DNA of 64,000 bases from Paracoccaceae bacterium (GTDB taxonomy: Bacteria > Pseudomonadota > Alphaproteobacteria > Rhodobacterales > Rhodobacteraceae). Location: positions 1 through 64,000 of the forward strand of contig JAIXZW010000012.1 of NCBI GenBank assembly GCA_027489375.1, given 5' to 3'. Position 1 is the stretch's first letter; each line of letters starts with the position of its first letter. The translations under genes were made by a program, and so were the position numbers. Of this stretch, positions 1-10,195 are shown in pieces. Under the pieces are notes generated by a model, which was not told the origin of the DNA, made no database searches, and saw only the letters and a program-made list of their open reading frames with translations.

Positions 1-2
1 GC

Positions 3-170
3 TCGCCGCTTCTGGGCAAGAACATCGCGCTGGCACGGGTCGACGTGGCCCATGCCGAGGTGGGCACGCAGGTGGAGGTCGGCAAACTCGACGGCCACCA
101 GAAACGCCTTCCGGCAACCATCGTCGGCCTGTCGCACTACGACCCGAAAAAGACGCGGCCGCAGGGGTAG
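3..170 (+). CDS. C-terminal fragment of a GcvT/aminomethyltransferase-family protein (5' end outside window)
   Basis: Open frame from the window edge: SPLLGKNIALARVDVAHAEVGTQVEVGKLDGHQKRLPATIVGLSHYDPKKTRPQG*, resembling the GcvT C-terminal barrel; only about 55 aa visible. Confidence 0.55.
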   Translation, partial: SPLLGKNIALARVDVAHAEVGTQVEVGKLDGHQKRLPATIVGLSHYDPKKTRPQG

Positions 171-173
171 GGG

Positions 174-524
174 TTACGCCTCTACCGCGCCGCCACAGGC
201 GCACCAGTCTGCGAAGCCGCCGATGTTTTGCGCCTGATAGCCAAGCTGCGTCAGGACTTGTGCCGCCGAACCCGCCCGTGCCCCGGCCGCACAATAGACT
301 GCGATGGGCAGGGTCGGGCGGAAGCGGCTGTCGTAATCGGGGCTTCGGGGATCGGCCTTCATGGCAATGAGCGAGAGGGGCACGTGAACGGCGCCCTTGG
401 CCTTGCCTGACGCCGCGAGTTCTTTCGGTTCGCGCACGTCGAGCAGCATGATCTTCCCCTCCGATGCCAGTTCGCGGGCTTGGGCAGGGGTCAGGCGGTG
501 GGCATTGAAAGCAAATCCGGACAT
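174..524 (-). CDS. Rhodanese-like domain protein (sulfurtransferase)
   Basis: 116 aa with LLDVREPKE and active-site loop CAAGAR (CxxGxR). Confidence 0.9.
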   Translation of the reverse strand: MSGFAFNAHRLTPAQARELASEGKIMLLDVREPKELAASGKAKGAVHVPLSLIAMKADPRSPDYDSRFRPTLPIAVYCAAGARAGSAAQVLTQLGYQAQNIGGFADWCACGGAVEA

Positions 525-565
525 GGGGGTCTTGGCCTTTCATGACGCCTTCGGTTGCAGGATAT

Positions 566-585
566 ATATTCCAATTTACGAATAT
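566..585. promoter_or_regulatory. Inverted repeat ATATTC-N8-GAATAT upstream of the rhodanese gene; BigR/SqrR-like operator candidate
   Basis: Sequence atattccaatttacgaatat; 6-bp arms, 8-bp spacer, about 40 bp upstream of the rhodanese start. Confidence 0.5.
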
Positions 586-1448
586 GTAAAGACCTCGCGC
601 AGTGCAACCTCCGGCAATTCGACGCGTTGTCCGATGGCCTGCCAAAGCCGCGAAAGGTCGGGCGCCATCACCGCCGGATCGGTCGGCGCGGGAGCGTTGC
701 CAAGTTCCAGAAGCCCGGGTCGCCCTGCCGCCTCTGCCAGCACCCGTGCCAGATCGCCCAGACTGCGCGGCGACCCCGAGCCGAGGTTCATCGCCCCGCA
801 AGCGCTTGTGCCGAGCAATTCCCCGACCAGCATCCCGATATGGCGGGTCGAGGCGAAGTCGCGGACCAGTCCCGCCGCCTTGACCTGCGCCACCCTCCCC
901 TCGCGCAGGGCGCCGACGAGCGAGGGGACGAAGCGGGCAGGGGCTTCGCCCTGGCCATAGAGATGGAAAAGCCGCAGCCACAAAAGACCTGCCCCCGCCG
1001 CCCGGCAAAGTGCCGAAAGGTCGGCGCAAAGGTCGGCCTTCGCCTGACCATAGGGGGTCGCGGGCGAAAGCCGCCGCGTCTCTGGCCAAAGGCCCTGCGA
1101 CCCTGTCACCGAATACTCCGCGCAGGTACCGAAGGCCACGATCCGCTTGCCGCCCCGCTTTAGAAATCCGCGTGCAAACTCGACCGAGGCCGACCGCCAG
1201 ATATCGTTGTGCGGCGAATGCCAGAAGGTTCCGTGCTCGACGAACCATGCCGCGTGGACCAGCGTTTCGGCCTTTGTTTTGGCCAGTACCCGCGCCCGTT
1301 CCGCCGCGTCCAGCAGGTCGGCCCGATGCCCGTCGGCTGCCATGCCGCGCCCGACCGGCTCGACCCGATAGCCACGCTCCAGCAGGGCCGCATGGACCGC
1401 CCGACCGACGAAGCCGGAAGCCCCCGTCAGCAGGACGGTTTCAGACAT
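576..1448 (-). CDS. NAD-dependent epimerase/dehydratase (extended SDR; probable 4-ketosugar reductase)
   Basis: 290 aa; N-terminal TGASGFVGRAVHAALLERGY; YGQAKAD (YxxxK) motif; overlaps the epimerase gene upstream. Confidence 0.85.
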   Translation of the reverse strand: MSETVLLTGASGFVGRAVHAALLERGYRVEPVGRGMAADGHRADLLDAAERARVLAKTKAETLVHAAWFVEHGTFWHSPHNDIWRSASVEFARGFLKRGGKRIVAFGTCAEYSVTGSQGLWPETRRLSPATPYGQAKADLCADLSALCRAAGAGLLWLRLFHLYGQGEAPARFVPSLVGALREGRVAQVKAAGLVRDFASTRHIGMLVGELLGTSACGAMNLGSGSPRSLGDLARVLAEAAGRPGLLELGNAPAPTDPAVMAPDLSRLWQAIGQRVELPEVALREVFTYS

Positions 1449-1968
1449 AATCCGGCCTGTCGCGGTCGCGCTCGGACATCAGCGCCGGCGGAGCGGGCCA
1501 GTCGATGCCGAAGGCAGGATCGTTCCACCGCGCTCCACGCACGGCATCGGGCATGAAGGGCACGTCGATCATGTAATCCACCGCCGCCCCGGGCGAGAGG
1601 GTCAGGAAGCCATGAGCAAATCCGCGCGGGATGAAGAGGGCACGGCCATTCTCGGCGCTCAGCAGTTCGGCATGCCATTTGAAGCGGGTCGCACTTCCGT
1701 TGCGCAAGTCGACCGCCACATCCCAGATCGCCCCCGCCACGCAGCGCACCAGTTTCTGTTCGCCATAAGGGTCCGCCTGCCAGTGCAAACCCCTTAGAGT
1801 GTGGCTGTGGATGTTGGTGGAAAGGCTTGTCTGGCGCGGCACGAAGGCGATGCCCGCCCGTGTGAAACTGTCCGCGCACCAAAGGCGGCGAAAGTTGCCG
1901 CGCCCATCTTCGGGGGCGTTGCTTTCGACGCGCATCAGGCCCGCGATCGGGGTTGCGAAGAACTCCAT
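1441..1968 (-). CDS. rfbC: dTDP-4-dehydrorhamnose 3,5-epimerase-like protein (RmlC family)
   Basis: 175 aa; TNIHSHTLRGLHWQ, RCVAGAIWDVAVDLRNGSAT, FIPRGFAHGFLTL. Confidence 0.88.
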   Translation of the reverse strand: MEFFATPIAGLMRVESNAPEDGRGNFRRLWCADSFTRAGIAFVPRQTSLSTNIHSHTLRGLHWQADPYGEQKLVRCVAGAIWDVAVDLRNGSATRFKWHAELLSAENGRALFIPRGFAHGFLTLSPGAAVDYMIDVPFMPDAVRGARWNDPAFGIDWPAPPALMSERDRDRPDYV

Positions 1969-3201
1969 TCACAATGCCCTCATCTCGGGCACGGCTGTCC
2001 AGAGGCCGCCTGCAAAGCCCGCCCCGCGCAACTGTGCCACGACTTCGGCGGATATGTTCCACGGCAGGATCAGGATGTCGTCCGGCTGCATCGCCAGAAG
2101 CGCTGCGGGGCTGACCACGGGAATATGGCTGCCCGGCAAGAGCCTGTTCTGCTTGGAGGGCGCAAGATCGGCCACCGCAACAAGTCCTGTCGCCTTCACC
2201 CCCGCCGCGTTGAGGAAGGTGTTCCCCTTTGCCGCGGCACCATAGCCCGCCACGCGCCGCCCTGCCGCCTGCCTGTCGGCCAGCCATGCCCGAAAACCGG
2301 ACAGGGTCGTCGCGACCCGCGTGTTGAAACCGAGATAGACCCCGTCCCGATCAAGGCCGCGCTCCGCCTCGACCTTGCGCATCCGCATGAGTTGCAGCGA
2401 CGCCACCTTGGGCGCGGGCGAGGCGAGGATCCGCAGAGATCCGCCATGTGTCGGCAAGACCTCGACATCATAGACGGTCAGCCCGTGGCGGGCGAAAAGC
2501 CGTTCGACCGCGTAAAGCGACCAATAGGCGTAATGTTCGTGGTAGATCGTGTCGAACTGCACCCCGTCGATCAGCGACAGAAGATGCGGCGCTTCGACGG
2601 ACAGGGTGCCTTGGGGTTTCAGCAATCCGGCCAGCCCCCGGGTAAAGCCGTTGATGTCGGGCACATGCGCCAGCACGTTGTTCGCAATCACCAGATCGGC
2701 GCGGCCATGCGCCGCGACCACACGCGCCGCGGTTTCGGGTGTCAGAAAGGCGACCTCTGTCGGCACGCCGGCGGCCACGGCCGCCTTTGCAACATTTGCC
2801 GCCGGTTCGATCCCCAGACATGGCACGCCCGCTGCGACGAAGTTCTGCAAAAGATACCCGTCGTTCGACGCCACCTCGACCACGAAGGCTGCCTTGGTCA
2901 ATTCAAGCCGCGAGGCCATGCCCGCCGCGAATTGCGCGGCATGCGCCAGCCATGATGAGGAGGCCGACGAAAAATAGGCGTAATCGCTGAAGATTCCGGT
3001 GGCATCGACCGTGTGGTCAAGCTGCACCATCCGGCAATCCGAACAGACGACGGCGCAAAGCGGGTAGCGCGGTTCCTTGGTCGTGTCCGCATCCGGTGGC
3101 AAATAGGAATTCGCCACGGCCATTGTGCCCAGATCGCAGAGGACGGGACCGAAGGGGGCACCGCAAGCGCGGCAGCGGGTCAGTTTTTCGGCACTCATCA
3201 C
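1969..3201 (-). CDS. Sugar C-methyltransferase (NovU/TylC3-type with N-terminal zinc-binding region)
   Basis: 410 aa; CRACGAPF...CSDCRMVQLDH Cys pairs, EVASNDGYLLQNF SAM motif, C-terminal GYGAAAKGNTFLN domain. Confidence 0.85.
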   Translation of the reverse strand: MMSAEKLTRCRACGAPFGPVLCDLGTMAVANSYLPPDADTTKEPRYPLCAVVCSDCRMVQLDHTVDATGIFSDYAYFSSASSSWLAHAAQFAAGMASRLELTKAAFVVEVASNDGYLLQNFVAAGVPCLGIEPAANVAKAAVAAGVPTEVAFLTPETAARVVAAHGRADLVIANNVLAHVPDINGFTRGLAGLLKPQGTLSVEAPHLLSLIDGVQFDTIYHEHYAYWSLYAVERLFARHGLTVYDVEVLPTHGGSLRILASPAPKVASLQLMRMRKVEAERGLDRDGVYLGFNTRVATTLSGFRAWLADRQAAGRRVAGYGAAAKGNTFLNAAGVKATGLVAVADLAPSKQNRLLPGSHIPVVSPAALLAMQPDDILILPWNISAEVVAQLRGAGFAGGLWTAVPEMRAL

Positions 3202-4241
3202 ATCGTCCCCGAAAGAAAATCACGGATCATCGCATCGCTCGGCCCGGCCATCGCGGCCCCGCCCTGCCACGCCTCGTACCATGCGGCCGTCAGTCCGACG
3301 GCCGCCGCCGTGGTCAGGCGCGGACGCCAGCCAAGGCGTGTGGCGGCCAGCGTGCTGTCAAGCGCAAGGCGCGGTTTCTCCGCCATCGGCGGTGCCTTCG
3401 ATAGCTGCCGGTTGACGGGTCGCCCCGTCGCCCGCTCCCAATGGGAAAGAAGGTCGCTGACCGTCAGCTCCGCCTCGGCCGGTCCGAAATTCACCGCGGG
3501 CGGTGCTTCGCCCTTTGCCAGCGCTTCGGCCAGCACGAGATACCCCGCCAGCACGTCCATCACATGCTGGAACGGGCGGGTCGAAGCCGGATTGCGCAGG
3601 ACCAGCGGCACCCCCGCCACGCGGGCGCGGACAAGATCGGGGATCAGCCGTGCCACGCCGAAATCCCCGCCGCCGATCACATTGCCCGCCCGCGCCGTGG
3701 CAAGGGGCGGCAGATCGGGGAAAGAGGCGCGATGGCTTGCCGCCAGCACCTCGCAAGCGGCCTTGGAGGCGGAATAGGGGTCGGTATCGCCAAGCGGGTC
3801 GTCCTCGGCAAAGGGGCGGCCCGATCCGGTGTTGCGGTAAACCTTGTCCGAGGTGACGATGACCGCAGCCTGCAATCCCGCGCCGCGCATCGCTTGCAAC
3901 AGATGCAGCGTGCCGGTGACGTTGCTTTCCCATGTTCCCACGGGGTCGGCATAGCCCGTGGCGACGATGGCCTGCGCGGCAAGGTGCAGCACGATGTCCT
4001 GTCCCTGAACGGCTTGCCTCACAGCGCTTGCATCGCGCAGGTCGCCGCGCAGGTCGCGGGTGCACTCGGCCAAGCAGAGCGCCGCATGCGCCGAGGGGCC
4101 GTTCGCAGGGTCAAGCGCGAAGCCCGTCACCCGCGCCCCCATCTGCGCCAGCATCCGTGCGAGCCATGCGCCCTTGAAGCCGGTCTGTCCCGTGACCAGC
4201 ACCCGTTTGCCGCGCCAGAAATCGGGCGAGGGGCGTTTCAC
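3198..4241 (-). CDS. rfbG: CDP-glucose 4,6-dehydratase
   Basis: 347 aa from GTG (VKRPSPDFWRGKRVLVTGQTGFKGAWL); SDKVYRN, YSASKAACE; 4-bp overlaps with both neighbours. Confidence 0.9.
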   Translation of the reverse strand: MKRPSPDFWRGKRVLVTGQTGFKGAWLARMLAQMGARVTGFALDPANGPSAHAALCLAECTRDLRGDLRDASAVRQAVQGQDIVLHLAAQAIVATGYADPVGTWESNVTGTLHLLQAMRGAGLQAAVIVTSDKVYRNTGSGRPFAEDDPLGDTDPYSASKAACEVLAASHRASFPDLPPLATARAGNVIGGGDFGVARLIPDLVRARVAGVPLVLRNPASTRPFQHVMDVLAGYLVLAEALAKGEAPPAVNFGPAEAELTVSDLLSHWERATGRPVNRQLSKAPPMAEKPRLALDSTLAATRLGWRPRLTTAAAVGLTAAWYEAWQGGAAMAGPSDAMIRDFLSGTM

Positions 4242-5008
4242 CACAGTTTCCACGGCGCGCGCCCCCCGTCCCACAGGCTTTGCAGGTGGTCGCGGTCGCG
4301 CAGCGTGTCCATCGGCTGCCAGAAGCCGTGATGCTCCCACGCCATCAACTGCCCGTCGCGGGCCAGTCCTTTCAGCGGTTCCTGCTCCCAGACCGTCCCC
4401 TCGTCCGCGATGCGCGGCAGGACCGACGGGTTCAGCACGAAGAAGCCGCCGTTGATCATCCCGCCATCGCCCGCAGGCTTTTCGGTAAAGGCGGTGACGC
4501 TGTCCCCGCTGCGCTCCAGCGCGCCGAAGCGGCCGGGGGGGATGACGGCGGTGACGGTCGCCGCCCGCCCGTGGGCGCGGTGAAAGGCGACGGAACCGGC
4601 GATGTCCACATTGCCGACCCCGTCGCCATAGGTCAGGCAAAAGGCCTCCTCCTCGCGCAACAGATGCCCCACGGCGCGCAGGCGACCACCCGTCTGCGTC
4701 TCTTCGCCCGTGTCGATCAGCGTCACCCGCCACGGCTCGGCAGTAGGGCGCAGCACATCCACCGTGCCCTTGGACAGGTCCACCGTCAGGTCCGACGACA
4801 GCCGCGCGTAGTTGAGGAAGAACTCCTTGATCTGCCAGCCGCGATAGCCAAGGCAGATGACGAAATCGGTGATCCCGTTCGCCTCGTAGATCTTCATGAT
4901 GTGCCACAGGATCGGACGCCCGCCGATTTCGACCATCGGCTTCGGGCGCAGGCCCGTTTCTTCCGAAAGGCGCGTGCCGCGCCCGCCTGCAAGGATGACG
5001 GCTTTCAT
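4238..5008 (-). CDS. rfbF: Glucose-1-phosphate cytidylyltransferase
   Basis: 256 aa; MKAVILAGGRGTRLSEET, KPMVEIGGRPILWHIMK, YGDGVGNVDI. Confidence 0.93.
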   Translation of the reverse strand: MKAVILAGGRGTRLSEETGLRPKPMVEIGGRPILWHIMKIYEANGITDFVICLGYRGWQIKEFFLNYARLSSDLTVDLSKGTVDVLRPTAEPWRVTLIDTGEETQTGGRLRAVGHLLREEEAFCLTYGDGVGNVDIAGSVAFHRAHGRAATVTAVIPPGRFGALERSGDSVTAFTEKPAGDGGMINGGFFVLNPSVLPRIADEGTVWEQEPLKGLARDGQLMAWEHHGFWQPMDTLRDRDHLQSLWDGGRAPWKLW

Positions 5009-7299
5009 CGGGCTGCGACCTTTGCTGCCAACTCGTAAAAATTCTTTGTGAAGCGGGCGGGTTGGCCCAAGGGATTGGCCGCGATCTGCGCCCGCAACCC
5101 GTGGCGCAGGACAAGGCGGCGCGACCTGTCGGCGGCAAGCTCGGCGGCCTTGGCCACGTAATCCGCGACAGTTGCGACCGAAAGGTCGCCAAGCCCCGCG
5201 TTGTTGAGGTTGGAGTGTGACAGCCGCTCGGGGAAGCCCGGACCGCACAAGGATACGGTCGGCACCCCCATCCAGAGCGATTCACAGGTCGTCGTCCCGC
5301 CCACATGGGGCAGGCTGTCCAAGGCGATGTCGATCTCGTTGTAATGCCGCATATGGTCGCCCCGCACGCCGACGAAGCGCAGGCGGTCGGGGTCCACGTC
5401 ACGGCGGGCGAAAGCCGCGCGGCAGTTGGCGATGAAGCTTTCGGACCCCGCCTCGGGCCGCAGGAAGAGGAAGCGGGACTCCGGCACCGCCCGCAGCACG
5501 GCAGCCCATGCGTCAAGGCATCTGGGCGTGTATTTGTAGGGGTTGTTCGCGGTGCCGAAGGACAGATAGCCGTTGCGCGCCTCGGGCGTGCCTTCGGCAA
5601 TCTCGTGCGCGCCGAACATGCGCGACAGCGTGACCCAGCTTTCCGGCATCTCGAAGGCGCGTTCGATCAACAGGCGCGGGTCTTCGGGGCGGATGTAGGG
5701 GTCGGTCAGGATCAGGTCGATCTGCTCCAGTCCCGCCGAATGGGGATAGCCAAGCCAGCTTGCCCCCAGCCGCGCCGGACGCCGCGCCATGACGTTGAGC
5801 TTGTTCATCGCCGTCGAACCGCCCAGTTCGAACAGGATATCCAGCCCGTCGGCCGCAATCCCTTCGGCCACCTGATCGTCGGGCCGTTTGGGCCAATGGC
5901 GGAAGCCCGTGACGTTGCGGGCAAGCAGGTCTTGCACCTTGTCCGCCTCGCGCTCGTAAAAGGAATAGCAGAAGACCTCGACCTTTTCGCGGTCATAGCC
6001 TTCCAGCAGGGGCAGGGCGAAATAGGTCACGGGATGGTGGCGCAGGTCCGAGGACATGAAACCCACACGCAGCTTTCGCCCCGTCGCCAGAGCGGGCGCC
6101 GCAGCGGGGGCCACCGTCGCAATCTTGGCCGAGGTCCGCCGTCCCCATTCGCGGTGCCATTCCACCAGCCCGACACGGTCCTCCATCGTTTCGACCTGAC
6201 CAAGCTCGTAATGCACATAGGAATGGTGCCCGCCCGCAAGCCAGACCGGCAAGAGCGGCCCGAGCGGTCCGGTTTCGGCCATGCGCGGTTCGTCCAGCAC
6301 CCGCATGAAGACGGTGCGCAGCGTCCGTGCCGCCTCGCTCCGGCGTGTCGGGAAACGCTGAACCAGCAGCTTGCCCATTTCATAGGCCCGCTCCAGATGC
6401 GCGATTTCGCTGCCGTAGCGGCTGCGCGACAGGCTTTCGACCAGCCGCTCCATTGCGTCGAAACTGTCGGGATGGGCGGCGACCGCCCGTTCCAGCGCTT
6501 CGTTCACGCCTTGCCGGTCACTGTCGCCAAGCAGGCTCGCCAGCGCCAGATTGGCCTCGAGCTGCCCCGGATCGGTGCCGAGAACGCGGCCCAGCAGGGC
6601 TTTCGCATGGTCGATGTCGCCGTGCTGCCGCGCGATCCGCGCTTCAAGAACGGTCAATGCCGGAGTGTCGGGCATCGCGGCGGCAAGCTTCGCAACGATC
6701 TCGGCTGCCGCATCGCGCATCCCGTGCGCCAGCATGACCTGCACAAGAAGGTTCACGTTGGTCATCGAACCCGGCGCCAGCGCCACCGACCGCTTGAGGC
6801 TTTCCACCGCCGCCTCGGCCTGTCCCAGCCTGTGCTGTTCGCGCCCGTAAAGACGCCACAACTCGGCGGATTTCGGGGTGATCCGCAGCGCAGCGCGGTA
6901 ACTTTCGGCGGCTTTGGCATGCTGCGCCATCGCTTCGTAAACATTGCCGAGGTTCTGGTGGATCGCCCCGTCATTGGGCCGCAGCTTCCGCGCCAGTTCC
7001 AGCACTTCGGCGGCCTTTGGCAGATTGCCCGCCCGCTTGAGCAGCACACCCATCATGTTGACCGTCGCCGAGTCCTTCTGGTTCTTCGTGAACCAGGGAC
7101 GGAAAACGGCGACAGCCTCGGCATGGCGGCCAAGGCCGGACAGGGCAAGGGCGTGCCCGCGCAGGGTCAGGCGTGGCGAGGCACCCGCGGCTGCCGCCCG
7201 CTCATAGGCATCGACCGCCGCTGAATGGTCGCGCCGCTGCACTGCGGCCTCCGCTTCGGTCAATGCGGCTTCGGCAGGGGTCAGGCGGGGCTGGGACAT
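5005..7299 (-). CDS. TPR-repeat protein with C-terminal O-GlcNAc transferase (SPINDLY/OGT, GT41) domain
   Basis: 764 aa from MSQPRLTPAE; N-terminal TPRs; LRVGFMSSDLRHHPVTYF, WLGYPHSAGLEQIDLILTD, GGTTTCESLWMGVPTVSLCG. Confidence 0.87.
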   Translation of the reverse strand: MSQPRLTPAEAALTEAEAAVQRRDHSAAVDAYERAAAAGASPRLTLRGHALALSGLGRHAEAVAVFRPWFTKNQKDSATVNMMGVLLKRAGNLPKAAEVLELARKLRPNDGAIHQNLGNVYEAMAQHAKAAESYRAALRITPKSAELWRLYGREQHRLGQAEAAVESLKRSVALAPGSMTNVNLLVQVMLAHGMRDAAAEIVAKLAAAMPDTPALTVLEARIARQHGDIDHAKALLGRVLGTDPGQLEANLALASLLGDSDRQGVNEALERAVAAHPDSFDAMERLVESLSRSRYGSEIAHLERAYEMGKLLVQRFPTRRSEAARTLRTVFMRVLDEPRMAETGPLGPLLPVWLAGGHHSYVHYELGQVETMEDRVGLVEWHREWGRRTSAKIATVAPAAAPALATGRKLRVGFMSSDLRHHPVTYFALPLLEGYDREKVEVFCYSFYEREADKVQDLLARNVTGFRHWPKRPDDQVAEGIAADGLDILFELGGSTAMNKLNVMARRPARLGASWLGYPHSAGLEQIDLILTDPYIRPEDPRLLIERAFEMPESWVTLSRMFGAHEIAEGTPEARNGYLSFGTANNPYKYTPRCLDAWAAVLRAVPESRFLFLRPEAGSESFIANCRAAFARRDVDPDRLRFVGVRGDHMRHYNEIDIALDSLPHVGGTTTCESLWMGVPTVSLCGPGFPERLSHSNLNNAGLGDLSVATVADYVAKAAELAADRSRRLVLRHGLRAQIAANPLGQPARFTKNFYELAAKVAAR

Positions 7300-7539
7300 G
7301 GGGAGGAACCGATCACTGGTGAAAAAACGGCACGGCCGATTTGCCGCTCCGGAAGGAACGACGCTGCCAGCCAAGAATTTAATGAATATTTACGCCCTCG
7401 CCCCCACAGGTCGGCGCAGGCAGTGTGAACGTGTAACAGGACGCACGGATTACAGGACATGGGGCGAAGTATAAGCGCAGGAAACCGGCCAATTCCAGAC
7501 GCGGCGGTGATTTTTTGTGGGCCGTTGCCGCGCTGTCGG

Positions 7540-8892
7540 CTATCCCCGCGCCAGCTTTGCCCAAGCTTCGGCGTGCGACCCGAGCCGCGGGTCCGGCTTT
7601 TCCTCGGGCATCGCCCCCGCGTTTCCGCCCTGACCGAACAGCAGCGCCGCCCCGATCGCGGTTCCCGTCTGGGAGGCCGAAGTCGCCACCCCGCGCCCCG
7701 TCGCGGCGGCGAGCATCGCGGTGAACCAGCGGTTCTGTCCGAACGGCCCCTCGACGATCACCGGACCCTGTGCCCCGATCATGCCGAGGCATTCTGCGGT
7801 CATCAGCGCCAGATAATGCCCCAAGGCCACTTCGCGCAGTGCGGGCAGACCCGGCTCTACCGGCTGCCATCGCGCCCTCGATCTGGGGAAGGGGCCGCTG
7901 CCCTCTTGCACCGATGGCAGCAGCATGATCCCGCGGTCAAGGACCGTCTGCTGGTCGGCTTCGGTTGCCACGGGGGCCGCTTCCTGCCGGATGATCTCGT
8001 ATTCCCGCCCGCCCATGAACCGCGCCGAAGGGGTCGGCCCCCCATGCGCGTTGACGTTGACCAGCGTGTCCCGTGCGGGGTCGAGTGCTACGGATCGCCC
8101 GCCCACCGCCATGCACACCACCCATGTCCCCGTCGAGACGACCGCGAAGGGTGCCGCCCGATCCATCAGGTGCGGCAGGAGCGAGGCATTGCTGTCATGG
8201 ATACCCACCGCGACGGGTGTCCCCTTGGCCAATCCCGTGGCCTCCGCGACCTCTGCCGTGACCCCGCCGAGCATTTCGGCACAGGCTTTCGTCGGGGCGA
8301 TCTTCCCCGCAAGACCAAGCCTTTCGACCAGCGAGGAGACGTGTCCTTCATAGGGGTTCCAAAGATCGGTGTGGCAGCCGAGGCTTGTCACATCCGTGGC
8401 CTGAAGCCCCGTCAGCCGGAAGCCCCAGTATTGCGGATAGGTCAGAACCGCCGCCACACGCCCGCGCAGCGACGGGTCCGTCACCATCTGCCAATGGAAT
8501 TGCGCGCCAAGGTTCAAGCCCATCGGCAACCGCGCCGATCCCGTTTCGGCAAAGGACGGGCGCAGCGCGTCATACTCTGCCGCCAGTGCGTCCGGCCCGT
8601 CGAATTCGTAATCCATCACCGGCGCGGCCAGCGTCCCGTCCGCCGCAAGAAGCACGCCGCAGGCGCCATGTGTCGTCACGGACACCGCGTCGATCCCGTG
8701 GCTTGCCTGAAAGCCGCGCAGCCCCTCAAGCAGGAATGCCCAATGCCCTTCGGTGTCGAAATGGGGGTAGGGCGGCCCTGCCAGCACCTTGTTGGGGCGT
8801 GTGACCACCGCAACCTCGGCCCGCCGGTCCAGATCGACCAGCGCGAGCTTGGCATTGGTCTTGCCGATGTCGATGACCGCGATGTGCCTCAT
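7540..8892 (-). CDS. rhaK: FGGY-family sugar kinase, probable rhamnulokinase
   Basis: 450 aa; [20 protein letters not shown]; directly downstream of rhaU. Confidence 0.82.
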   Translation of the reverse strand: MRHIAVIDIGKTNAKLALVDLDRRAEVAVVTRPNKVLAGPPYPHFDTEGHWAFLLEGLRGFQASHGIDAVSVTTHGACGVLLAADGTLAAPVMDYEFDGPDALAAEYDALRPSFAETGSARLPMGLNLGAQFHWQMVTDPSLRGRVAAVLTYPQYWGFRLTGLQATDVTSLGCHTDLWNPYEGHVSSLVERLGLAGKIAPTKACAEMLGGVTAEVAEATGLAKGTPVAVGIHDSNASLLPHLMDRAAPFAVVSTGTWVVCMAVGGRSVALDPARDTLVNVNAHGGPTPSARFMGGREYEIIRQEAAPVATEADQQTVLDRGIMLLPSVQEGSGPFPRSRARWQPVEPGLPALREVALGHYLALMTAECLGMIGAQGPVIVEGPFGQNRWFTAMLAAATGRGVATSASQTGTAIGAALLFGQGGNAGAMPEEKPDPRLGSHAEAWAKLARG

Positions 8893-9203
8893 GGCATGTG
8901 GAACACGGTATCGAGGGCGACCGCCAGCGGTTCGTTCCTCTCGTTGGTGGCCATGATGTCGGCCATATGCGCCCACCAGCGCTGCATCACGGGCGATTTC
9001 GGCAAATCGTCCATCCCGTGATCGTCCCGCCGCCACAGCACGGCGAAAAGCGTCAGGGTTTCGCGGTCCAGATGGATGGAATAATCGCGGACACCCGCCG
9101 CATGCAGCAGGTCGACCAGTTCGGGCCAGATCTCATCGTGGCGCTTCCTGTATTCCGCCTCGCAGCCGGGATTGAGCCGCATCTTGAACGCAAATTTCTG
9201 CAT
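8889..9203 (-). CDS. rhaU: L-rhamnose mutarotase
   Basis: 104 aa; [39 protein letters not shown], RhaM/RhaU family pattern. Confidence 0.92.
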   Translation of the reverse strand: MQKFAFKMRLNPGCEAEYRKRHDEIWPELVDLLHAAGVRDYSIHLDRETLTLFAVLWRRDDHGMDDLPKSPVMQRWWAHMADIMATNERNEPLAVALDTVFHMP

Positions 9204-10195
9204 TACTTCCGCACCTTTGCCAGCAGCCTCGGCACTGCGATCACGCTGATCAGCAACAGGCCGAGGAAGATCGACATCACGATCCCCGGCACGTTGAGCA
9301 GTCCGAAGCCGAATGTCACAAGCCCCATGATGATGGCCGCCAGAACCACCCCCATGATCCGCCCCGACCCGCCAAGGATGTTCACCCCGCCCAGCACCAC
9401 CATCGTGACCACTTCAAGCTCCATCCCCGTCGCGATGGACGGCCGCGTCGACCCCAGGCGCGACGTAAGGCATACGGCCGCGATCCCCGACATCAGCCCT
9501 GTCAGCAGAAACAGGATGAACCTTACGCGGTTGACGCGGATGCCCGAAAACAGCGCGGCCGTGGGGTTGTTGCCGATGGCATAGACCGAACGGCCGAAAT
9601 TCGTGCGATGCAGCAGGACGAAGAAGACCACCGCCAGCACCGCAAACAAGACCAGCTCGAAGCTGAACACCCACCAGACATAGCCCTGACCGAACCACGC
9701 GAAGGAATCGGGGTAGTTGGTGAAGGCCTCATCCCCCAGAACGATGGTGCTGATGCCGCGAAACAGGCTCATCGTGCCGATCGTCACGACGATCGACGGC
9801 AAACCCAATCGGGCCACGAAGACCCCGTTCAGCGCCCCGCACAGCACCCCCGTCCCGATCCCCACGGCCACCAGCGCGGGCGTGTCGAATCCCGCCGTCA
9901 TGGCGATGCCCATTGCCGTCGAGGCCAGCGCGATGATCGAGGCGACCGAAAGGTCGATCTCGCCCGCGATGATCAGCATCGCCATCGCAAAGGCGATCAT
10001 CGCCTTTTCGGTGAAATTGAAGGTCGCGTCCGACAGGTTCCATGCATTCAGGAAATAGGGCGAGGCAAAGGAGTTGATGGCAAAGACCGCCACCGCCACC
10101 ACGACCAGAAGCGCCTCCCACGACCTGAGCGCACGCGCGAGCGGGCTTGTCAGCCGGTCGGGGATCACACGGGGGGCTGCGGAAATCTCGGTCAT
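9203..10195 (-). CDS. rhaQ: Rhamnose ABC transporter permease
   Basis: 330 aa, RbsC-like; [21 protein letters not shown]; rha cluster context. Confidence 0.85.
   Translation of the reverse strand: MTEISAAPRVIPDRLTSPLARALRSWEALLVVVAVAVFAINSFASPYFLNAWNLSDATFNFTEKAMIAFAMAMLIIAGEIDLSVASIIALASTAMGIAMTAGFDTPALVAVGIGTGVLCGALNGVFVARLGLPSIVVTIGTMSLFRGISTIVLGDEAFTNYPDSFAWFGQGYVWWVFSFELVLFAVLAVVFFVLLHRTNFGRSVYAIGNNPTAALFSGIRVNRVRFILFLLTGLMSGIAAVCLTSRLGSTRPSIATGMELEVVTMVVLGGVNILGGSGRIMGVVLAAIIMGLVTFGFGLLNVPGIVMSIFLGLLLISVIAVPRLLAKVRK

Noticed and set aside
1801-2955. 384-aa plus-strand ORF
   Set aside because: Antisense to the C-methyltransferase and epimerase genes; no domain signal.
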